Source of the DNA: Kiritimatiellales bacterium
GTDB lineage: Bacteria; Verrucomicrobiota; Kiritimatiellia; Kiritimatiellales; Pontiellaceae
Length of the DNA stretch: 16,925 nt
NCBI GenBank assembly: GCA_013042165.1
Contig: JABDQT010000298.1
Coordinates: forward strand, 1-16,925
Direction of reading: 5' to 3'
The notes below the pieces were generated by a model. It saw only the letters and a list, made by a program, of their open reading frames with translations. It had not been told where the DNA came from and made no database searches. A program made the translations under genes and the position numbers. Below, one piece after another: positions 1 through 6,323 of this stretch (positions within the stretch are counted from its first letter, which is position 1; each line of letters opens with the position of its first letter).

Positions 1-151
1 GCGTCAGGATAAGCGCCACCACAATGGTGGCGGCCATGTCGAGGGCAATCACGCGATCGGGCAGGGTCGGGCCGATCACGACGCGCACGAACGCCGCACC
101 GAAGGCGACCGTGAGCATCAGCATTACAATAGGACAAATCACTTCAACCAT
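1..151 (-). CDS. mnhF: Na+/H+ antiporter subunit MnhF/MrpF (3' end cut by window edge)
   Basis: Small membrane subunit of the multisubunit Mrp (Mnh) sodium/proton antiporter. Only the first 50 codons lie in the window. The translation starts MVEVICPIVMLML and contains the family hallmark GPTLPDRVIALDMAA between two hydrophobic stretches, which is typical of MrpF. The ATG at 149-151 is preceded by a GAAGGG ribosome binding site 8 bases upstream. The gene follows mnhE after a gap of 41 bases, the largest gap in this operon, and would be followed by mnhG beyond the left edge. MrpF belongs to the MrpE-F-G part of the complex, which is needed for a stable, active antiporter; its own catalytic role is not settled. 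Identity is secure from the motif and the operon position. Confidence 0.9.
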   Translation of the reverse strand, partial: MVEVICPIVMLMLTVAFGAAFVRVVIGPTLPDRVIALDMAATIVVALILT

Positions 152-192
152 GATTATTACCCTTCAACTGAAAATGACTTAACCACTTGTTA

Positions 193-669
193 TTACCTCA
201 AGAGTTCCAGCAGACGGCGCTCGAGACCGTCCTTGATTTCATTGCGCAGATCATCCGGATTGATCACATACATGGCATGGATGTAAAGCGTTTTGCGGTC
301 CTCGGACACATCGAGGCTCAGCGTCCCCGGCGTCAGCGAAATGATGTTCGCGAGCATGGTAATCTCCAGGTCAGTTTCCGCATCGAGCGGAATCCCGATG
401 ACGCCCGGCCGCATCAGCGGCAGCGGCTTGACCACATCGATCGCCACCCGCCACGACGAAACAATCAGTTCCTTCGTGAAGAACAGTGCGAAACGCACGA
501 ACTGCATCGTCTTCTGAAAATAGGAGCTCTTTTTACCGGTTGCCGGATAGAGCAGCGTCAGCGCAAAGTAGCCGAGGACAAAACCGACACCCAGGCTCCC
601 CACCGAAACCTCGCCGACCAGCAGGGCCCAGAGCATCGAGATCAGGATATTATAGATAAACAGATCCAT
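193..669 (-). CDS. mnhE: Na+/H+ antiporter subunit MnhE/MrpE
   Basis: Membrane subunit E of the Mrp sodium/proton antiporter, 158 residues, the usual size for the family. The first half is hydrophobic, with membrane segments at about residues 4-42 and 60-80. The second half is a soluble domain containing the conserved stretch LANIISLTPGTLSLDV (about residues 105-120), which is diagnostic for MrpE. The C-terminus is charged (DGLERRLLELLR). The ATG at 667-669 lies one base after the mnhD stop and has a strong GGGAGGAGG ribosome binding site inside the end of mnhD, so translation is probably coupled. MrpE is needed for full antiport activity or assembly in the species studied but is not thought to carry the ion channel. 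No frame damage is visible. Confidence 0.93.
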   Translation of the reverse strand: MDLFIYNILISMLWALLVGEVSVGSLGVGFVLGYFALTLLYPATGKKSSYFQKTMQFVRFALFFTKELIVSSWRVAIDVVKPLPLMRPGVIGIPLDAETDLEITMLANIISLTPGTLSLDVSEDRKTLYIHAMYVINPDDLRNEIKDGLERRLLELLR

Positions 670-670
670 A

Positions 671-2170
671 TCAGCCCCCTCCTCCCAACACAGCGTCGAT
701 GTAGCCTTGCGGATTCATGAGCTGCCCCGCCGCGGCATCGGCATAGTCGAAAATGGGTCCGGCAAAAACCCCGATACCGATGGTCAGGATGGTGAATCCG
801 ATCATCGGCAGCAGGAACATGATCCACTTGCCGGACGGCATGGGATTCAGGTCGGGAAGCGGTTCCGGTGCGGGCTCCCAGAATACGTAGGACCAAATCT
901 TGGTCATCGAATAGAGCGTGAGCAGGCTGACCCCCAATGCCACGCCGACGATCAGCCACGCCTCCTGCCGCAGACCGGCAATGATGAGCGCCAGCTTGGC
1001 GAAGAAGCCGGACAGCGGCGGTACGCCCGCCAGCGACATCGCGGATATGATAAAGAGGATTGATAGTCCCGGCTTTTCCTTATACAGCCCGCCGAGCTTT
1101 TTCAGCTCGTAGGTTCCCTTGATCCGGTTGACGGCGCCGGCCACGAGGAAGAGATTGGTCTTCACGATCATGATATGTATGAGATAGAAGATCGTTCCGG
1201 TCAGCGCCAGCTGGGTGAAAAGCCCCAGCCCCATTACGATATAGCCGATCTGGCTGACAATGTGCACCGCCAGAATCTTCCGCATTTCAAACTGAGCCGC
1301 GGCAGCCAATACCCCGGAAAGCATGGTCAGGCCGGCCCCGACCAGAATCAATCCGTGCAGGAATTCGGGATCGGTGCTGAAGACCAGGGTGAAGACGCGA
1401 ATGAGCGAATAGACGCCCACCTTGGTAAGCAGCCCGGAAAAGAGTGCCGTGACGACGATCGGCGGGGTGGGATAGCTCGCCGGCAGCCAGAAGTACAGCG
1501 GGAACATCCCGGCCTTGATGCCGAAGGCCATCAAGAACATCACCGCCACCATCGTGACCAGACCCCCGCGCTCGCCCTGCTGCACCACCACCGCCAGCTC
1601 CGCAAGATTGAGCGTGCCGGCCATGCCGTAGAGGATGCCGATACCCGCCAGGAACAGCGCCGAGGAGAGCAGATTGAGCGCAACATATTTGACCGAGCCC
1701 TCGAGCTGCGGGCGTTCGCCGCCGAGGGCCAGCAGAATGAAGGAGGCAGTCAGCAGAACCTCGAACCAGACATAGAGGTTGAACAGGTCGCCGGTGACAA
1801 ACGCGCCGTTCACGCCCATCAACAGAATCAGCATCAGCGGAAAGAAGCCGAACTGCATCCGGGGCTGATCGAGATCAAAACAGGCATAGAACGAAATCCC
1901 GACCGCAAGCAGACCGGTCAGCAGCAGCATGACGCACGAGAGCATGTCGACTGCCAGCGTGATGCCGAACGGTGCCTGCCAGTGGCCGACATGCATGACG
2001 GCAATCGTACCCGTACGGGTGTGCACCATCAGGCAGACGGCCGTCAGCAGCAGGATGCCGGAGGTTGCCAGAGCAATGGCTTTTTGCAGGACGACGCTTT
2101 TGCGCAGGAGCATGCAGAGCACGGCACCGGCCAGCGGAATCATAATCGGGAGCGCGGGAAGGAGCGTCAT
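671..2170 (-). CDS. mnhD: Na+/H+ antiporter subunit MnhD/MrpD
   Basis: One of the two large proton-pumping-type subunits of the Mrp antiporter, homologous to NuoM/NuoN of complex I (proton-conducting membrane transporter family). It has 499 residues and about 14 hydrophobic segments. The key charged residues can be seen: Glu137 in [10 protein letters not shown] (TM5) and Lys219 in [15 protein letters not shown] (TM7). Both occupy the numbered positions known to be essential in Bacillus MrpD. Lys250 in GLLTKVGVY is also kept. The ATG (2168-2170) overlaps the mnhC stop in an ATGA arrangement, implying coupled translation. The protein ends in a glycine-rich tail (AVLGGGG). It is full length with no missing catalytic residue, so it should be a functional ion-translocating subunit in the inner membrane. 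Confidence 0.96.
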   Translation of the reverse strand: MTLLPALPIMIPLAGAVLCMLLRKSVVLQKAIALATSGILLLTAVCLMVHTRTGTIAVMHVGHWQAPFGITLAVDMLSCVMLLLTGLLAVGISFYACFDLDQPRMQFGFFPLMLILLMGVNGAFVTGDLFNLYVWFEVLLTASFILLALGGERPQLEGSVKYVALNLLSSALFLAGIGILYGMAGTLNLAELAVVVQQGERGGLVTMVAVMFLMAFGIKAGMFPLYFWLPASYPTPPIVVTALFSGLLTKVGVYSLIRVFTLVFSTDPEFLHGLILVGAGLTMLSGVLAAAAQFEMRKILAVHIVSQIGYIVMGLGLFTQLALTGTIFYLIHIMIVKTNLFLVAGAVNRIKGTYELKKLGGLYKEKPGLSILFIISAMSLAGVPPLSGFFAKLALIIAGLRQEAWLIVGVALGVSLLTLYSMTKIWSYVFWEPAPEPLPDLNPMPSGKWIMFLLPMIGFTILTIGIGVFAGPIFDYADAAAGQLMNPQGYIDAVLGGGG

Positions 2171-2514
2171 GTGTCGGTCTCCTTCAGTTCATCCACATCG
2201 TCGGTACCGACGACTTCGTAGGTGCGCAGGAACAGCACCAGCGCAAACGCGGTTACGGCAAAGCTGATCACGATGGCCGTCAGGATCAGCGCCTGCGGAA
2301 GCGGATCGGACGGCAGGGCGGCAAAGGCTTTTTCGCCTTCGGCCAGGATCGGCGCGCCGCCCTTGCGGAGGCCACCGGCGGTAAAGATCAGCAGGTTGGC
2401 ACCATGGCTCAAGAGTCCGAGTCCGATGATGAGCTGGATAAGGTTGCGGCGCATCATGAGATACAGGCCGCCGCCGTAAAGCACTCCGATAACAATGGCG
2501 AGAAGAACTTCCAT
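2167..2514 (-). CDS. mnhC: Na+/H+ antiporter subunit MnhC/MrpC
   Basis: Small membrane subunit related to NuoK of complex I, 115 residues with three hydrophobic segments (about 2-20, 27-50 and 73-97). The motif [17 protein letters not shown] (residues about 70-86) is the family signature. An upstream in-frame start would add eight residues (MCWGRRNS) that are unlike the family. I chose the ATG at 2512-2514 because the translation then starts [10 protein letters not shown], as MrpC proteins do, and an AGGAGG ribosome binding site sits 6 bases upstream. With this start the gene begins one base after the mnhB stop, and its own stop overlaps the mnhD start by four bases. The C-terminal tail is acidic and soluble. 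In the complex MrpC packs beside MrpD. Confidence 0.94.
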   Translation of the reverse strand: MEVLLAIVIGVLYGGGLYLMMRRNLIQLIIGLGLLSHGANLLIFTAGGLRKGGAPILAEGEKAFAALPSDPLPQALILTAIVISFAVTAFALVLFLRTYEVVGTDDVDELKETDT

Positions 2515-2515
2515 G

Positions 2516-2932
2516 CTATTCCTCCTCCCCCAGCACAAAGACCAGCGTCAGCAATACGCCGAACACGACGAGGTAGACACCGATGTCGAAAATCAGGGGG
2601 GTGCCGATATCCATGGTGGCACCGGAAAAGAGCGGCACCTCCCACCAGGTTCCGGTCAGGAATGCATGGTCGGTAAACAGCGGCGGGATGCCGCTGAGAA
2701 GCGCGGCGGCCAGGCCGGCGGCCGTGATGTCGCGCGGATCAATGCGGATCAGCCGGCGGGCATCGGCGACGTCGAACGCAAGGGTGTAGAGGGCAAAGGC
2801 CGAGCCGGCAAACAGGCCGCCGACAAATCCGCCGCCCGGATAGTGGTGGCCGCGCAGCAGGATGTAGATCGAAAAGACCAGCAGCGGCGGAAACATGTAG
2901 CGGGTGGCGGTTCGCAGAATAATCGACGTCAT
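2516..2932 (-). CDS. mnhB: Na+/H+ antiporter subunit MnhB/MrpB
   Basis: Membrane subunit B of the Mrp antiporter, 138 residues, normal for a stand-alone MrpB. The family motif [13 protein letters not shown] is at residues about 28-40. Four hydrophobic segments can be seen, and the second half contains [26 protein letters not shown] (shown in part: [17 protein letters not shown]), which is conserved in the family. The ATG (2930-2932) overlaps the mnhA stop by four bases. The protein ends VLGEEE just before mnhC. Together with the C-terminal part of MrpA it resembles membrane subunits of the Mbh hydrogenase module; it has no known catalytic residues of its own. The open frame is intact and the assignment is secure. 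Confidence 0.95.
   Translation of the reverse strand: MTSIILRTATRYMFPPLLVFSIYILLRGHHYPGGGFVGGLFAGSAFALYTLAFDVADARRLIRIDPRDITAAGLAAALLSGIPPLFTDHAFLTGTWWEVPLFSGATMDIGTPLIFDIGVYLVVFGVLLTLVFVLGEEE
2521..2526 (-). promoter_or_regulatory. Ribosome binding site that fixes the mnhC start
   Basis: Read on the minus strand this is a perfect AGGAGG, six bases before the ATG at 2514 and lying within the last codons of mnhB. It supports the shorter mnhC start over the ATG at 2538. Confidence 0.75.
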
Positions 2933-5223
2933 GGCGCACCCTCCTCTTTCCCGGACCGCAACTTCAAGAGGGCGAACGCACCGAGCGCGGCGATCGCCAG
3001 CACCGTGATTTCGCCGAGGGTGTCCAGCGCCCGGAAATCAACCAGGATGACATTCACGACATTACGGCCGTGCGCCATGTCATAGCTGTGATCCAGATAG
3101 TAGTCCGACACCGGCGTAGGCGTCTGCACATGCAGCGCGGCCAGCACCAGCAGCGTCACCGCCACGCCCACTCCAATGGCAATGGTGCCATCGAAGAGGC
3201 GCGACCGCACAGAGGAGCTATGCCGGAACGCCGGCAGATGATAGAAGGCCAGCGCCATCAGGATCACGGTCAGGGTTTCGATCACCAGCTGCGTCATGGC
3301 CAGATCGGGAGCGCCGAAAAACGTGAAGAGCATCGCCATGCTGTAGCCCACTACACCCATCGCAAGAATCGATTGCAGACGCGATTTGGAATGCACGGTG
3401 GCCAGCGCTGCGAGAATCATCAGCACGGCAACCAGCGCGATGCGCAGTGATATCGGAGAAAGATTTTCCCACTGCTGAAAGCCGCCGGCGCGGTAAAACG
3501 CGGCCCCGACGAGCGCCACCGCAGTGAGCACGGTCACGCGGATATAGTCGCGCAGGATCCCCGTCTGCAGCGCACGCGTCTGCCAGCCCGCAAACTTCAG
3601 TACGGAGGCATAGATCAATTGATAGACGGCCTCGGGACCGATGCGCGCCAGCACACCCAGCCGCGCTGCGGTTTTCAGGAAAAGCGACCGCGCAAGATAG
3701 CAAACGAGGCCGAGGCCGAGCGTAATGAAGCTGATGACCAGATATTTGTTGAAGCCCGCCCAGAGGTGCAGATGAACATGTACATGCTCGCCGGCAATGC
3801 TCGAGGCGGCGGGTTCGACCAATGCGTGTCCGATCGGCCCGCAAAAGAACGCCAGCACCAGACATCCGAGACCGAGCGTGACCGGCCCGATGCGCATGGA
3901 GAGCGGCACCTCGTGCGCATGCAGTTCTGCAGGCATCTTTCCTGCAAACGGTTTCCAGCCGGTGGAGAGGCCGACGAGCACATAGGCCGCGCCGCCGATC
4001 ACCGTGGCACCGATCAGGATGGGATAGTCTCCGAGCGCATGCAGCCAGGTTTCCTTCGCCACAAAACCGAAGAACGGCGGAAAGCCGCCCATGGACAGGC
4101 CAGCCAGTAATGCACAGGCAAACGAAACGGGCATCGCCCTGCGCAGGCCGCCCAGCTTGTCGATCGAGGTTTCGCCGCCGGTTTCGTGCGTGATGCCGCC
4201 GGCAATCATGAAGAGCGCGGCTTTGTAGAAGGCATGCGCGAGCACGAAGGCGGCCATCGCCTTGATGGTGTAGGCGGTCCCGACGCCCAGCAGCATGATC
4301 ATTGCACCGAGCGCGGAAACGGTGGTGTAGGCCAGCAGCCGCTTCAGCACATGCTGGCCCAGCGCCATGATGGCGCCGAGCAGAAACGTGGCGGTTCCGA
4401 TGGTGGTCAGAATCATCCCCCACTCTTCCGTGCCGCCCAGCGCGGGATGCAGGCGGGCCAGCAGGTAGACCCCGGCCTTGACCATCGTGGAAGAGTGCAG
4501 GTAGGCGCTGGCCGGTGTCGGGGCCTGCATCGCGTTGGGCAGCCAGAAGTGGAACGGGAACTGGGCCGACTTGGTGAACGCACCGATGCAGACGAGAATC
4601 AGTATCGGCAGATAGTTTTTATGGGCAACCAGCAGATCGCCGCGCTGAATCAGTTCGGAGAGCCGCCAGGTGTCGGCCGCGCCCGCCATCAGGATGATAC
4701 CGGCCAGCAGAAACAGCCCGCCGAGCACGGTGACGAGCATGGCCTGCAGGGCCGCATTTCGCGCAGCGGCACTTTCGTGATTGAAGCCGATCAGCAGATA
4801 GGAGGTGAAGCTCGTCAGCTCCCAGAAAATGAAAACCAGCAGCAGGTGATCGGCGAGCACTACACCGAGCATGGAGGCCATGAACGCCATGATATACATC
4901 AGGAAGCGCCCCTGCTGCGGGTGCCCCTTGAAGTAGCCCTGCGTATAGAGGATGATCAATATTCCGATCCCGCTGATGAGCAGGGAAAACAAAAGCGACA
5001 ACCCGTCCAGATAAAATGCGAGCTCCAGCCCCAGGCTTTTTACCCAGCTGAATTGCTGCTCGACCGGGTGTCCATGCATGACGTCGGAAAGCTTTTTGAG
5101 CAGCCATACAAACATGGCCAGAGGAGCCGCAACGAGTTTTGCACCGGTATATTTCGGACAGATCCGATATACCCACGGCGCAGACAATGCCGCAATAAAG
5201 CAGATGGAAAGCAGGATCAGCAC
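2929..5223 (-). CDS. mnhA: Na+/H+ antiporter subunit MnhA/MrpA
   Basis: Largest subunit of the Mrp antiporter, 764 residues, full length. The N-terminal two thirds is a NuoL/ND5-like antiporter unit with about 14 membrane segments. It carries Glu135 in FWELTSFTSYLLI, Lys218 in GAFTKSAQFPFHFWLP, His243 and Lys249 in YLHSSTMVKAGVY, which match the proton-path residues of the family. The C-terminal third holds the DUF4040/MbhD-like segment (about residues 600-670, with FFGAPDLAMTQLVIE) and the MbhE-like end with VDFRALDTLGEITVLAIAALG. The start is a GTG (5221-5223): the frame upstream meets a TGA eight codons earlier (5245-5247) with no ATG between, so GTG is the only reasonable start. Its ribosome binding site is weak. 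It heads the operon, with a candidate promoter about 150 bases upstream. Confidence 0.95.
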   Translation of the reverse strand: MLILLSICFIAALSAPWVYRICPKYTGAKLVAAPLAMFVWLLKKLSDVMHGHPVEQQFSWVKSLGLELAFYLDGLSLLFSLLISGIGILIILYTQGYFKGHPQQGRFLMYIMAFMASMLGVVLADHLLLVFIFWELTSFTSYLLIGFNHESAAARNAALQAMLVTVLGGLFLLAGIILMAGAADTWRLSELIQRGDLLVAHKNYLPILILVCIGAFTKSAQFPFHFWLPNAMQAPTPASAYLHSSTMVKAGVYLLARLHPALGGTEEWGMILTTIGTATFLLGAIMALGQHVLKRLLAYTTVSALGAMIMLLGVGTAYTIKAMAAFVLAHAFYKAALFMIAGGITHETGGETSIDKLGGLRRAMPVSFACALLAGLSMGGFPPFFGFVAKETWLHALGDYPILIGATVIGGAAYVLVGLSTGWKPFAGKMPAELHAHEVPLSMRIGPVTLGLGCLVLAFFCGPIGHALVEPAASSIAGEHVHVHLHLWAGFNKYLVISFITLGLGLVCYLARSLFLKTAARLGVLARIGPEAVYQLIYASVLKFAGWQTRALQTGILRDYIRVTVLTAVALVGAAFYRAGGFQQWENLSPISLRIALVAVLMILAALATVHSKSRLQSILAMGVVGYSMAMLFTFFGAPDLAMTQLVIETLTVILMALAFYHLPAFRHSSSVRSRLFDGTIAIGVGVAVTLLVLAALHVQTPTPVSDYYLDHSYDMAHGRNVVNVILVDFRALDTLGEITVLAIAALGAFALLKLRSGKEEGAP

Positions 5224-5375
5224 GCTTGAAACCCATCGATCATGTCAGCCGATTCGGCGTCATTAACCGTTGATAAGCAATGTGTAATACGTAATATGCC
5301 AAGCGTGTAGCTCAACAGCCGCATATGGTTTTGCATGCCCGTGCTCCTCATTACACCTGATTCCCGAGGCGCCAT

Positions 5376-5404
5376 ATTATCGCCTGTCCGCGAAATGGAA
5401 ACAA
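5376..5404 (-). promoter_or_regulatory. Candidate promoter of the mrp operon
   Basis: On the minus strand, TTGTTT (5399-5404), a 17-base spacer and GATAAT (5376-5381). The -10 box matches the sigma-70 consensus at five of six positions, the -35 at three of six. Transcription from here would give a leader of about 145 bases before the GTG start of mnhA. Judged by eye only. Confidence 0.35.
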
Positions 5405-5537
5405 ATTGAATCGGGGCGGGCAAGCTATTAGGTGACAAATGTGCACATAATATGATCGTCTTAATCCTTTTCAAACCATGCGCGGTTAAAACCGCAAATC
5501 GCCCTTGTAAACATTGGTTTTTTCGCAAACTTTCCTG

Positions 5538-5566
5538 TTGCTATGGGATACTGAATACCCTAGAAA
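5538..5566 (+). promoter_or_regulatory. Candidate promoter of hup
   Basis: TTGCTA (5538-5543), a 17-base spacer and TAGAAA (5561-5566), each four of six to the sigma-70 consensus. The leader would be about 70 bases. The -35 lies within GTTGCTATG, the same nine bases found at the proposed -35 of gyrB, which raises the plausibility somewhat. Confidence 0.35.
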
Positions 5567-5642
5567 CTTTCTATCACTGAACCGATACGGAGTCGGACAG
5601 TAGTTGTTGGAATCAACCAGGAAATCACGAGGAGATTACAAA

Positions 5643-5921
5643 ATGGGAAAACCTATGACCAAATCGCAGATCATTGCAGCAGTTGCTGAAAAGGCTGACA
5701 TCTCAAAAGCCCAGGCCAAAGACGCACTTGAAGGCCTTGCCGCACTCGCCTACGAAGGCGCAGCAGACGGATTCACCATTCCTGGTATCGGCAAGCTCGT
5801 GAAGGTTGATCGTGCTGCCCGTATGGGTCGTAACCCGGCTACCGGCGAAAGCATCCACATCCCGGCGAAAACCGTTCTGAAGTTCCGCATCGCAAAAGCA
5901 GCCAAAGACGCTGTACTCTAA
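5643..5921 (+). CDS. hup: HU family DNA-binding protein
   Basis: Small basic nucleoid protein that binds and bends double-stranded DNA as a dimer, compacting the chromosome and assisting replication, repair and supercoiling control. It has 92 residues, the normal length for HU. The N-terminal helices (TKSQIIAAVAEKADISKAQA) form the dimer body; the beta arm carries the family signature GRNPATGE at residues 62-69, with Pro65 as the intercalating residue; the C-terminus (LKFRIAKAAKDAV) is the closing helix. I chose the ATG at 5643, preceded by GAGGAG (5629-5634) with eight bases between. A longer frame starting at 5604 would add 13 unrelated residues. The gene stands alone with its own promoter region and a strong terminator 22 bases after the stop. 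HU versus IHF cannot be fully separated by eye, but HU fits better. Confidence 0.95.
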   Translation: MGKPMTKSQIIAAVAEKADISKAQAKDALEGLAALAYEGAADGFTIPGIGKLVKVDRAARMGRNPATGESIHIPAKTVLKFRIAKAAKDAVL

Positions 5922-5943
5922 ATCAGGAATTTGATCGGACATG

Positions 5944-5972
5944 CCGCCCCGCTTGCGGGGCGGTTCTTTTTT
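5944..5972 (+). terminator. Rho-independent terminator of hup
   Basis: A perfect nine-base-pair GC stem, CCGCCCCGC (5944-5952) pairing with GCGGGGCGG (5955-5963), is followed by TTC and a run of six T (5967-5972). It starts 22 bases after the hup stop. The last T is directly followed by the ATG of the next small gene. Confidence 0.93.
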
Positions 5973-6149
5973 ATGAAACATCTATCTGCCTTCTTTTGCT
6001 TCATCGCTGCAGCCTCAATCGCTCTCCTGTGCGGTTGCGCCACGACCGATGAGTTCCACGACGACCAGGAATATTCCAGCATGCCGTGGAACACGCCCCA
6101 GCAATGGGAGGGCTCCAGACAGCTCCCGGGCCTGACTCCCGGATATTGA
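5973..6149 (+). CDS. Small putative lipoprotein (58 residues), family not recognised
   Basis: A 58-residue protein beginning MKHLSAFFCFIAAAS. It has a short basic n-region, a hydrophobic segment (residues 4-19) and a lipobox-like LCGC with Cys22 as the predicted lipidated residue, so signal peptidase II processing would leave a peptide of about 37 residues. The mature part is acidic at first (TTDEFHDDQEY) and then reads SSMPWNTPQQWEGSR before ending LPGLTPGY. The PWNTP-x-x-WEG pattern resembles short lipoproteins I associate with Gram-negative and PVC bacteria, but I know of no assigned function. The ATG directly follows the T-run of the hup terminator and has no ribosome binding site. A TTG at 5931 in the same frame, reading through the hairpin, is an alternative start adding 14 residues. 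It has its own terminator after the stop. The frame and lipobox make a real gene likely. Confidence 0.7.
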   Translation: MKHLSAFFCFIAAASIALLCGCATTDEFHDDQEYSSMPWNTPQQWEGSRQLPGLTPGY

Positions 6150-6171
6150 TTTTGCATATTCCATCTACCTC

Positions 6172-6197
6172 AAGCCCGCCCATCGGCGGGCTTTTTT
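6172..6197 (+). terminator. Rho-independent terminator after the small lipoprotein gene
   Basis: AGCCCGCC (6173-6180), a CATC loop, GGCGGGCT (6185-6192) and a run of T to 6197. The stem is a perfect eight base pairs and lies 24 bases past the lipoprotein stop. It separates this gene from murA. Confidence 0.92.
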
Positions 6198-6308
6198 GCT
6201 TTCTCGGTTTTTCGTGCGAACGACGGGCGGGATGGTCGGCTGCAGGCAATGGCAATATGTGCTTCCTATTTTTTTGAATGTCTGGAAAATTCCTTTCTTC
6301 ACATTCCC

Positions 6309-6313
6309 GGAGA
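6309..6313 (+). promoter_or_regulatory. Ribosome binding site that supports the GTG start of murA
   Basis: GGAGA lies ten bases before the GTG at 6324. No comparable site precedes the ATG at 6249 in the same frame. In the 126 bases between the preceding terminator and this start I see no convincing promoter. Confidence 0.5.
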
Positions 6314-6323
6314 AAACCAAGTC

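Larger units (their letters stand above)
5224..5642. other. Divergent intergenic region between mnhA and hup (419 bases)
   Basis: No convincing gene is present. The region is richer in A+T than its surroundings and must hold the promoters for the mrp operon (leftward) and hup (rightward). Visible items are a GCGGTT-AA-AACCGC inverted repeat at 5482-5495, the decamer TGTAAACATT at 5506-5515 that recurs upstream of katG, and the two promoter candidates listed separately. A 103-codon open frame on the minus strand (5217-5528) has no family resemblance and overlaps the mnhA start, so I do not call it. Confidence 0.7.

Noticed and set aside
1175..2221. 348-codon open frame on the plus strand opposite mnhD and mnhC
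   Set aside because: The product is Gln/His/Arg/Glu-rich, typical of the reverse of a membrane protein gene, and the opposite strand encodes clear MrpD and MrpC.
3218..4423. 401-codon alternative frame on the minus strand inside mnhA
   Set aside because: It is an Arg/Cys/Ala-rich out-of-frame shadow; the true frame carries all MrpA motifs without interruption, so it is not a frameshift.
4186..5229. 347-codon open frame on the plus strand opposite mnhA
   Set aside because: Same pattern of a hydrophilic antisense product opposite membrane segments of MrpA.
5482..5495. GCGGTT-AA-AACCGC inverted repeat upstream of hup
   Set aside because: Six-base arms with a two-base gap could be an operator, but it is a single short copy that matches no known site I can name.
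5217..5528. 103-codon open frame on the minus strand upstream of mnhA
   Set aside because: No family resemblance or good ribosome binding site; it overlaps the mnhA start in another frame and the candidate mrp promoter lies inside it.
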